Origin: CAZTKP01 sp964614215
GTDB taxonomy: Bacteria; UBP6; UBA1177
Direction of reading: 5' to 3'
Assembly (NCBI GenBank): GCA_964614215.1
Contig: CAZTKP010000070.1
Span: 1 to 13,204, forward strand
Length of the DNA: 13,204 bases
Part shown: positions 1-6,090 of the stretch, piece by piece
Layout: each line of letters begins with the position of its first letter
How positions within the stretch are numbered: the stretch's first letter is position 1
The notes under the pieces: model-generated
What the model was told of the DNA's origin: nothing
The model's input: only the letters and a program-made list of their open reading frames with translations
Database searches by the model: none
Translations under genes and position numbers: made by a program

Positions 1-1191
1 AAGAATTTTCATTAAGAACGGAAAGGCTACAAAGGTTCCGATAGAACTCCCGATAGAAGAAAAGAGTGAAACCAGCAATGCTCTCGTCAGCCTGTTTTTC
101 CACCACCCTTTCCAGTGCGTTGTATCTGCTGAGGCATTTTCGAGATCCTTTACAAGCGGCTTAACAAGATAAAGCTGCGCAAGACCTGTAACTATTCCCG
201 CACCGATAGTCGGATTAAGACTCGTAATAGGTGCAGCTATAAACCCTACAACAACTGTTAAAGGATGACCAAGTGCCAGAATACAGCCAAGTGCGGACAA
301 AATTCCGTTTATCAGTATCCAGTAAATAAGAGCCTCTCCTGTTGCGGCGCTATCTCCAGTAAAAAATCCCCAGACGAACATTCCGAGAATTATTACCGGA
401 AGGATCCATGGAAGGATCTTAAATGTTTTTGAAGCTTCAGGAATGTGTTCTATTGAGGCAAGATCAGCATTCATTGCTTTCTGCTGTTCAAGATGTCTTA
501 AGATTCCAGGAACGTGAGCGGCACCGACAACTGCAACAGTTTTTTCACCTAGATTCCTTGCAATATTTGCCGCAAGATATGTGTCTCTTTCATCGAGGAT
601 CGATCTTTTCACTGTCGGAAACTCATCACCCATCTCACCGATAAGCTGCATGAGCATATCGCCCTTTTTAAGCTCTTCAATGCTTTCCTTATCGACATCT
701 TTATCATCGCTAAGGAAAAGTCCGCCGACGAACTTTGCCTTTTCTTTAAGTGTCATGCTTCTGATAGTTCTTTTAAGCGTGATGGCAATATCTCTGTCTG
801 CTGTAACTAAATTAATCCCCTTTTCTTCAGCCATCTCAACGGCTTTTTTAAATTCTGAACCCGGAGCAGTTCCCGTTTTTTCAGATATCTTCTTCTGATA
901 ACTTGAAAGAAGAAGCTGCGCGGAAAAGAAAAGAACCTTCTTTTTCCTGAATATCTCAAAAATATCCGTCTCTTCAAAACGTTTTCTGTTCTTAAGGACT
1001 TCAAGACGGCCCGGATCAAGCTCAACGGCAACCGTATCAGGCTCATTCTCCTCGATCATGCTGCTCACAAGTTCCTCAGATTCCTTTGAAACATGAGCTG
1101 TCCCGATGAGATAGAGAACCTTTCCATTCTCAAATTCGATCTTATTCACATTCTGCTTTTCTTCAGTTATCGAAGCTACTTTCAGTTCCAT
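1..1191 (-). CDS. TraB/PrgY-family (TIKI-like) membrane protein, 3' end outside the window
   Basis: The reading frame is open from an ATG at 1191 to the window edge (397 codons, stop not seen). GAGG lies six bases before the ATG. The N-terminal half is soluble. It has the paired family motifs GTAHVS (residues 30-35) and GAAHV (223-227), and an E-R-D triplet at 201-203 between them, the arrangement of the TraB/PrgY/TIKI fold that includes metalloprotease-like enzymes. The C-terminal part has about four to five hydrophobic segments (roughly 259-277, 287-306, 309-325, 329-345, 371-393), so it is an integral membrane protein. Family members are about 390-400 residues, so only a few residues should be missing. 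Enterococcal PrgY/TraB limits pheromone activity, but the role of chromosomal homologues in other bacteria is not settled. Peptide-directed proteolysis is the family-based guess. The family call is firm; the function is not. Confidence 0.88.
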   Translation of the reverse strand, partial: MELKVASITEEKQNVNKIEFENGKVLYLIGTAHVSKESEELVSSMIEENEPDTVAVELDPGRLEVLKNRKRFEETDIFEIFRKKKVLFFSAQLLLSSYQKKISEKTGTAPGSEFKKAVEMAEEKGINLVTADRDIAITLKRTIRSMTLKEKAKFVGGLFLSDDKDVDKESIEELKKGDMLMQLIGEMGDEFPTVKRSILDERDTYLAANIARNLGEKTVAVVGAAHVPGILRHLEQQKAMNADLASIEHIPEASKTFKILPWILPVIILGMFVWGFFTGDSAATGEALIYWILINGILSALGCILALGHPLTVVVGFIAAPITSLNPTIGAGIVTGLAQLYLVKPLVKDLENASADTTHWKGWWKNRLTRALLVSLFSSIGSSIGTFVAFPFLMKIL

Positions 1192-1219
1192 AGTTACCTC
1201 AAACAAAAATGACTTTAGG

Positions 1220-1247
1220 AAAGTATCCTTTATAAGATTTTTGTCAA
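1220..1247 (-). promoter_or_regulatory. Candidate sigma-70-like promoter of the TraB-family gene
   Basis: On the minus strand a perfect TTGACA (1242-1247) is followed after 16 bases by TACTTT (1220-1225), ending 28 bases before the ATG at 1191. The -35 box is strong and the -10 box is poor. The 11-mer ATAAGATTTTT occurs twice on the plus strand in this gap (from 1232 and from 1270), which could be an operator or simply low-complexity sequence. Confidence 0.38.
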
Positions 1248-1299
1248 TGTTTTGAGTAGATACAACATCATAAGATTTTTTCAGTTTAGTTCTTATTCC

Positions 1300-1328
1300 T
1301 TGATTAAATTATGTTAAATCTGTAATAT
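1300..1328 (+). promoter_or_regulatory. Candidate promoter of the Bro-N/DinD-like gene
   Basis: TTGATT (1300-1305), a 17-base spacer and TAATAT (1323-1328) stand about 42 bases before the ATG at 1370. Both boxes are imperfect, but spacing and position fit a sigma-70-like promoter. No LexA-type box is recognisable, although DinD relatives can be SOS-induced. Confidence 0.4.
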
Positions 1329-1369
1329 CTTTAAAAGACGCTTTGAGTAAAAGTCGATGGAGAAAAAAC

Positions 1370-2203
1370 ATGGAAAAAAATATAGTTAAATTCGGTGGAT
1401 ATGAGATAAGGAGATTTTTCGATGAAGAAACGGAAACATGGTATTTTTCTGTTGTTGATGTTATAGAAGCGCTCACCGACAGCGTAAATGCTAGAGATTA
1501 TTGGTATAAAATGAAAACACGAGTTAAAAGTGAAGATGGAGTTGAATTGTCGACAATTTGTCGACAGTTGAAAATGAAGGCATCTGATGGAAAAATGCGA
1601 AGTACTGATGCAGCAAGTGTTGAGGCATTATTTAGAATTATTCAATCAATACCATCACCAAAAGCAGAACCATTTAAAAGATGGCTCGCAAAAGTTGGTT
1701 ACGAAAGAATAAAGGACATGTCTGATCCCGCAAACTCACTTGATAGAGCAAGAGAATACTGGCAACAGCAGGGACGAAGTGAAAAGTGGATACAACAACG
1801 GATGATGGGTCAGGAAACACGAAATAAACTGACAGATTACTGGAAATCCCACGAGGTCACTAAAGAGCAGGAATATGCGATTCTTACAAATATTATTCAC
1901 AAAGAGTGGTCCGAATTGGATGTAAAAGAACACAAAAAACTAAAAAATCTTAAAACCCAAAATCTCAGAGATCATATGAGTGAAGCTGAGCTGATCTTTA
2001 CAGCTCTCGCAGAGCTATCTACCAGACAGATCGCGGAGAGTGTTGATGCCACGGGAATGAAAGAAAATAAAAAAGCTGCAAAAAAAGGCGGCGGTATTGC
2101 TAAAAAAGCACGAAAAGAACTGGAGCATAAAACAGGAAAAAATATCGTAACAGATGAAAATTACCTGCCACCAGACAAAAAGAAAAAGATAGAAAACAAA
2201 TAA
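1370..2203 (+). CDS. Bro-N domain protein, DinD-like (antirepressor-type)
   Basis: The protein has 277 residues. The start at 1370 is chosen because GGAG sits seven bases upstream; an in-frame TTG at 1343 would add nine residues but has a weak ribosome site. Residues ~5-115 form a Bro-N-type domain (the WYFSVVDVIEAL and DYWYKMKTR segments, then LSTICRQLKM and the SIPSPKAEPFKRWLAKVG signature). Residues ~120-265 carry the second conserved region shared with E. coli DinD (DRAREYW, EYAILTNII, KLKNLKTQNLRDHM, then a Lys-rich GGGIAKKARKELEHKTG). Bro-N proteins are DNA-binding and occur as phage antirepressors; DinD antagonises RecA filaments in E. coli. Which role applies here is unknown. No integrase or phage structural gene is adjacent. 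The gene is more A/T-rich than ftcD further on, which would fit transfer. Its stop lies 10 bases from the convergent tatD-like stop. Confidence 0.85.
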   Translation: MEKNIVKFGGYEIRRFFDEETETWYFSVVDVIEALTDSVNARDYWYKMKTRVKSEDGVELSTICRQLKMKASDGKMRSTDAASVEALFRIIQSIPSPKAEPFKRWLAKVGYERIKDMSDPANSLDRAREYWQQQGRSEKWIQQRMMGQETRNKLTDYWKSHEVTKEQEYAILTNIIHKEWSELDVKEHKKLKNLKTQNLRDHMSEAELIFTALAELSTRQIAESVDATGMKENKKAAKKGGGIAKKARKELEHKTGKNIVTDENYLPPDKKKKIENK

Positions 2204-2213
2204 TCTCTTGAAA

Positions 2214-2963
2214 TTAAATCTGGAGCAATCTCTTTAAATTGTTATAAACTTCGTTCTCTATCTGATATGGTTCAAGACCTTTAATTTGTGCAAAATTCTC
2301 TATGATCTTTTCAATATCCTGAGCTTTGGTAATGCTGTTTCCCTTAAATGGTTGATAGGGTGCATCAGTTTCTGTGAGCAGGTTTTCAAGAGGGAGTTCT
2401 TTCACGACTTCGATGGCTTTTTTATGTCCGTTGCCAAGTGTTGTACCGAAGCTGAAAAAAGCGTTAATTTCCTTATCAAGGATATGTTGCGCTTCATTTA
2501 ACGAGCCTGAATAGGAGTGAAAGATCACTGCGGGAAGCTTTTTTAAAAGTTTTTCATATTCAAAGAGTTCGTTCATGGCCTTTCTAATGTGCAGAATAAC
2601 TGGCAACTGATGTTTAACAGAAAGTTCAAGCTGTTTTTCAAGGAACTTTCTCTGAATTTCAAAGCTCATCTTTTCCTTCTGACTGAACTTATCAAGTCCG
2701 ATCTCCCCTATAGCATCTATTTCATTTTTCTGAGCAAGTTCTTCAACCATCTGAAGCTTCTTTTCATCCAGATCAAAAGGATGAACTCCTGCTGAAAGGA
2801 AGATCTTTCCTGTTTTTTCATCTTTTCTGGCTTTCAGTTCTTCTGCGAACTCAACTTCTTCAGATCTATGGCACGAACCGATAACACAGATGTCATTTTC
2901 GAGAATATATTTTAAAGAGTCGTCATCTATTTTTGAAAGGTGTAAGTGAGCATCAACCTTCAT
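2214..2963 (-). CDS. tatD: TatD-family metal-dependent hydrolase / DNase
   Basis: This is a 249-residue TIM-barrel amidohydrolase-fold protein, close to the usual TatD length (~255-265). All expected metal ligands are visible: H6 and H8 (DAHLHL), H61 (GVHP), E87 (GEIGLD), H125 (LHIRKA), H149 (FHSYSG) and D200 (TETDAP). TatD enzymes are cytosolic metal-dependent exonucleases/DNases linked to DNA repair and nucleic-acid turnover. The ATG at 2963 overlaps the stop of the upstream MBL gene by four bases (ATGA), so translation is probably coupled. It is the last gene of a four-gene operon whose other members also point to DNA processing. The substrate cannot be read from the sequence. Confidence 0.9.
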   Translation of the reverse strand: MKVDAHLHLSKIDDDSLKYILENDICVIGSCHRSEEVEFAEELKARKDEKTGKIFLSAGVHPFDLDEKKLQMVEELAQKNEIDAIGEIGLDKFSQKEKMSFEIQRKFLEKQLELSVKHQLPVILHIRKAMNELFEYEKLLKKLPAVIFHSYSGSLNEAQHILDKEINAFFSFGTTLGNGHKKAIEVVKELPLENLLTETDAPYQPFKGNSITKAQDIEKIIENFAQIKGLEPYQIENEVYNNLKRLLQI

Positions 2964-3736
2964 GTCAGAAGAACAGAAAATGGTTTTGTCTGATCGGCGA
3001 TAAACGAGTTAAAGACCATCGTGTTTCTGTTCCTGAAATCATTCACCATCGTAAGCAGCAGTTCCGGGCAGTTATTTTCCTGACTAAGATGTGAGAAAAT
3101 TATTGTCTTTGGGCTTTTTCCGGCAATTCTTTCAATAGTTTCAAGACACTGATCATTTGAAAGATGCCCTTTAGGTCCGCGGATCCGCTCTTTAAGTTCA
3201 GGAGGATACTTTTTATTGCGGTAAAGCATTGAATGATCGTGGTTAGCTTCAAGAATTATATGGTCACATTCATTTATGTATGACATCATCCTGTTGGTAA
3301 CTTTTCCAGTGTCGGTCGCAAAACAGAGTTTTCCATCCTTCATGCAGATCATAAAGCCGATAGGATTTACAGCATCGTGCATTATGTCAAAAGGAGTAAA
3401 AGAAAATTTGCCTACATTGAACTCACTGTCAACATCCAGATAATTCAGATCAAGATGATATTTGCTCTTTTCCATCACCGCTTCAAGTGTCTTTTCCATC
3501 GAAAAAACAGGCACTTTAAGCTGGTGAGCTGTGTAAGCCACGCCTTTTGCATGGTCCTGATGTTCATGGGTCAGCAAAACTGCCTGTATTTTTGTGATAT
3601 CAACATCCAGACTTTCACACCTTCTGCAGAATTCACGATAGCTCAGGCCCTGATCGATGAGAAGCATTGCTCCGTCGGATTCAACTATAAAGGCATTTGC
3701 CTTTGAACCGCTGGAGACAACGTGCAGTCTATTCAT
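2960..3736 (-). CDS. YycJ/WalJ-type metallo-beta-lactamase-fold hydrolase
   Basis: The protein has 258 residues, the normal size for this group. The MBL signature THEHQDH supplies H57, H59, D61 and H62. Further ligands are H120 (DIMHD), D142 (ATDTG) and H216 (SHLSQENN). The EANHD segment (163-167) and GHLSN segment (190-194) are typical of the YycJ subgroup rather than of RNase J, glyoxalase II or beta-lactamases. YycJ-like proteins are single-domain cytosolic hydrolases, and a DNA exonuclease activity has been reported for Bacillus homologues, which fits neighbours RdgC and TatD. Its ATG shares one base with the stop of the upstream gene (TAATG), with only a weak GGGAA-type ribosome site, so translational coupling is likely. 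The subfamily call is good; nuclease activity here is inferred. Confidence 0.87.
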   Translation of the reverse strand: MNRLHVVSSGSKANAFIVESDGAMLLIDQGLSYREFCRRCESLDVDITKIQAVLLTHEHQDHAKGVAYTAHQLKVPVFSMEKTLEAVMEKSKYHLDLNYLDVDSEFNVGKFSFTPFDIMHDAVNPIGFMICMKDGKLCFATDTGKVTNRMMSYINECDHIILEANHDHSMLYRNKKYPPELKERIRGPKGHLSNDQCLETIERIAGKSPKTIIFSHLSQENNCPELLLTMVNDFRNRNTMVFNSFIADQTKPFSVLLT

Positions 3737-4227
3737 TAAATTCCCAGAAAATCCTTGAGGTTCTGAACATAATCACCATTTTCCCTTTCGAGAAGAAAAG
3801 TGTTAAAAAGTCCTTTCATTATAAGATCAAGTTTAGCTGTTGCATCAAGCCTCACTGAAATCATCTTGTCGTCATCGTTCTCTCCGGTAATGGGAAGTTT
3901 GATGGCGCTGATCTTAAGAGGACTGGTTTTTAACTGAAAGAACCATTCAAGTTCATTGGAAATTATTCTTATCTTTGCAGATTCGGGCAGTCTTCCTATC
4001 TTTATTGACTGTCTCACAGAATCTAGTTCAGAAAGATCATGAGACTTGATGGTTTCGCTGTATCCGTCACCTGTTATTGAAACAAGTGAAATATTTTCCT
4101 CAACTGAAATATTTATCTCACCAAGTCCCAGATGTGTCAGACTGAAATAACCGTCATCACAGCTTTTCCAGTAAAGCCACAGGAGATATTCTTGACCCAA
4201 CAGCCCTATATCATTAATCTTTTTCAT
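3736..4227 (-). CDS. Small conserved protein coupled to RdgC; possible detached RdgC C-terminal part
   Basis: A 163-residue soluble protein with no signal peptide or membrane segment. The N-terminus carries a Gly-Gln-Glu-Tyr-Leu-Leu-Trp-Leu-Tyr-Trp-Lys-Ser stretch (residues ~11-22). From memory this resembles an LG-E-FLTWLW-RS motif that follows or accompanies RdgC-like sequences in deltaproteobacteria. The rest alternates beta-like and charged segments and ends in a helix with LIMKGLFNTFLLER (residues ~134-147). It starts at ATG 4227, sharing one base with the stop of the RdgC-like gene (TGATG), the geometry of termination-reinitiation. Its own stop overlaps the next start (TAATG). It could be a true partner subunit, or the second half of a longer ancestral RdgC. 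A sequencing frameshift is possible but less likely, since both ORFs have well-formed ends. I do not know a biochemical function for it. Confidence 0.7.
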   Translation of the reverse strand: MKKINDIGLLGQEYLLWLYWKSCDDGYFSLTHLGLGEINISVEENISLVSITGDGYSETIKSHDLSELDSVRQSIKIGRLPESAKIRIISNELEWFFQLKTSPLKISAIKLPITGENDDDKMISVRLDATAKLDLIMKGLFNTFLLERENGDYVQNLKDFLGI

Positions 4228-4823
4228 CAGAAACTCCAGATCTTATCAATTACGGAACCAACTTTCTCAAGTCCGCCCATGTCCTTGAGCGAATCGAACA
4301 TATACTGATCTTCAAGGTTTGTTTCAAAGGTCTTTTCAAAAATATCAACAAATTTTGCAGTAACCTGACTGGACTGCGTAAAAAGATAGACCATACCTTT
4401 TTCCATATCCCACGCAACTTCAGTAATGGTCGTTTTGGGATAGGAATTCATCTTCATTCTTCTTACAACCTGCTCTTTGATCTCCTTTTTCTGCTGAGCG
4501 GCAACATATTCAAGGTTATTCTCAAGCTGAAATGAGTAGAGCGCTTCCTCAAGATACGGCCTTATCTGAGCTGCGCTGAAAGAGTATTTGTCGGTTCTCA
4601 GGGCAAACACAAAATAGTGGTCATGCATCAGAGAATTAAACTTCTCATTATCAAAACACAGAATGGCATCAACCCATCCTGTAGATTCATCACGGATATC
4701 CTCAGGAGCAAGTTTTTTAAAAGCAAAACGCTCCAGAGATTCCCTTACAGCGGTAATATCAGAGGGCATTTTATCCGGTTTGTAAACGCTTATCGAAACA
4801 CTTCCTTTTGTCAGCTTGGTCAT
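4227..4823 (-). CDS. rdgC: RdgC-like recombination-associated protein (short form)
   Basis: The product has 198 residues. The start is set at ATG 4823 because GGAGG precedes it by six bases; a TTG at 4841 would place that site inside the gene. Features matching RdgC N-terminal sequence are a LERFAFKKL helix (~26-34), TGWVDAIL (~43-50), a YFVFALRTDKYSFSAAQIRPYLEEAL region (quoted here only as starting at ~65) and a Lys/Glu-rich helix with KKEIKEQVVRRM near 113-124, then a beta-rich segment. E. coli RdgC (~300 residues) forms a ring around double-stranded DNA and inhibits RecA-promoted exchange. This protein is about two thirds of that length, and the remainder may be supplied by the coupled next gene. 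It is the first gene of a four-gene operon with MBL and TatD nuclease-like genes. The family call is from motif order, without alignment. Confidence 0.75.
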   Translation of the reverse strand: MTKLTKGSVSISVYKPDKMPSDITAVRESLERFAFKKLAPEDIRDESTGWVDAILCFDNEKFNSLMHDHYFVFALRTDKYSFSAAQIRPYLEEALYSFQLENNLEYVAAQQKKEIKEQVVRRMKMNSYPKTTITEVAWDMEKGMVYLFTQSSQVTAKFVDIFEKTFETNLEDQYMFDSLKDMGGLEKVGSVIDKIWSF

Positions 4824-4855
4824 ATTTATCCTCCACAGCAAGATCAGACTAGGAG

Positions 4856-4883
4856 ATTATAATTTTGAGAAGGTCTTAGTCAA
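4856..4883 (-). promoter_or_regulatory. Sigma-70-like promoter of the rdgC-partner-MBL-tatD operon
   Basis: On the minus strand TTGACT (4878-4883), a 16-base spacer and a consensus TATAAT (4856-4861) lie about 33 bases before the rdgC ATG at 4823. The predicted transcript would start near 4849 with a ~25-base leader holding the GGAGG site. No other promoter is apparent before the three downstream genes, which fits one transcript. Confidence 0.62.
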
Positions 4884-4919
4884 TGTTATTGGTAGTTATG
4901 AAATTAATTCAAAAGATAT

Positions 4920-6089
4920 CTACTCTTTATTCCCTGATATCTGCGAATCTTCCTTTTGACCTATACCTTCACGCTCTTCAACCTGATCCCATAATTCCTG
5001 TGCTATTTCTGTAGGCAGATTCTTATTATTCGTCACATTGAAATTCCTGCCAACCAAAGAAAGAGAAGTAAGGTCAAAATCAGCAAGCTCCAAATTTTGA
5101 CTTATCTCCAGATTTTTTAGGATCTCTTTCAATTCAGGAATTGAAAAGTATAAAAGGCTGTCGTTTAAATCAATGCGTAATACACCGCTTATGTTACTCA
5201 ATAAAGGAATATTAAACTCTTCAAGTGATGGATTACCATCTATCTGCACAGATCCGATAACACTTTCTAGAAGAAGAAACTCAAAATTCTTTAAAACTTC
5301 GTTGCCACTAATAATTATAAAACGAAAAGAGTCCTCACTATTTTCATTACCTACTGTTTTCAGCAATGGAGCAGATAAAGTGGTTAACTTTTTACAACTA
5401 CCAACACCGAAACCCCCGGCTTTTTCAAGTGCTGGAAACTCTAAAAACTCAAGTTCATCACAATCGTTAATTAACAGTCGTCCCCCTACACTTTTTATAT
5501 TAACTATAGGAATCGTCCGCATTTTGATGTCCTCTATACTGAGATCACCACCTACAGTTTCCAGAGCTGGAACTGAAAAGCTTTTTAGTTTAGGATTTGT
5601 ACCTTCACGATCATTATTTTTTAAATGACCACCAACTGTTTTGAGTTTATCAGCAGTGAAAGTTTCAAGACTGGCATTATCCCAGACGACAAAATCCTCT
5701 CTCACCTCTTCAAGACTTTCCATTGTGAATGACACAAGCTTGTTATTTCTCCAAACAAGAAAATGCCCGCCGATAAATTCAAGATTGGGAAAAGAAATTT
5801 TTGTAAGTTCAGGATTTTCCCAGAAAATAAAATGACCTCTCACCTCCTGAAGATCAGGAAGAACTATTTCTGTCAATTCTGTGTTGTCAAAAAACACAGC
5901 CCCCATGATTATGTTGCAGTCTTCAAGTTCCTCTAACTGTTCAACTGTATCAATCTCAATATCCCCTGAACAGATTTTCGGCTTTTCTTCAAGAATGTCA
6001 TCATCATTTTGCAGATCATCTCCCGGATCACAACTTACATTTGCAACAATAGAAACAAATAAAGTCAGAAGTATGAATATTTTTCGCAT
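4920..6089 (-). CDS. Receptor-L-domain-like repeat lipoprotein (copy A)
   Basis: A 389-residue predicted lipoprotein. The signal peptide (residues 1-19) ends in NVSC, with lipidated C20 followed by Asp and an Asp/Glu-rich linker to ~40. From C40 on, about 13 repeats of ~23 residues follow the pattern N-x-x-L-x-x-h-x-h-P-x-L-x-x-h-x-G. The first begins Cys-Ser-Gly-Asp and has a second Cys 17 residues later (C40, C57), as in the L domains of eukaryotic EGF/insulin receptors. This predicts a right-handed beta-solenoid on the cell surface or in the periplasm. The C-terminus (NLPTEIAQELWDQVEE..., ending in SGNKE) matches copy B, so the gene is complete. AGGA six bases before the ATG lies in the end of copy B, whose stop is one base away, so the two are coupled. 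Residues 19-149 are identical to copy B while the middle and signal peptide differ. Ligand and role are unknown. Confidence 0.82.
   Translation of the reverse strand: MRKIFILLTLFVSIVANVSCDPGDDLQNDDDILEEKPKICSGDIEIDTVEQLEELEDCNIIMGAVFFDNTELTEIVLPDLQEVRGHFIFWENPELTKISFPNLEFIGGHFLVWRNNKLVSFTMESLEEVREDFVVWDNASLETFTADKLKTVGGHLKNNDREGTNPKLKSFSVPALETVGGDLSIEDIKMRTIPIVNIKSVGGRLLINDCDELEFLEFPALEKAGGFGVGSCKKLTTLSAPLLKTVGNENSEDSFRFIIISGNEVLKNFEFLLLESVIGSVQIDGNPSLEEFNIPLLSNISGVLRIDLNDSLLYFSIPELKEILKNLEISQNLELADFDLTSLSLVGRNFNVTNNKNLPTEIAQELWDQVEEREGIGQKEDSQISGNKE
5640..6035. repeat. 396-nt identical block, copy A
   Basis: Every base of 5640-6035 matches 6847-7242 at a constant offset of 1207, including all synonymous positions. 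The block covers residues 19-149 of lipoprotein A, starting at the Ser of the Ser-Cys lipid-attachment site. Beyond both ends similarity drops at once: 5639/6846 and 6036/7243 differ, and the flanks are only distantly alike. Confidence 0.97.
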
Positions 6090-6090
6090 T

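Noticed and set aside
807..1046. 79-codon minus-strand ORF overlapping the TraB-family gene
   Set aside because: It is a same-strand shadow in another frame. The TraB frame is continuous and carries the family motifs.
5173..5628. Plus-strand ORFs opposite the lipoprotein genes (151 and 139 codons, and pairs repeated at 5641/6848)
   Set aside because: Their Ser-rich composition mirrors the antisense of Leu/Glu/Phe-rich repeats. The identical pair simply reflects the duplicated 396-nt block.
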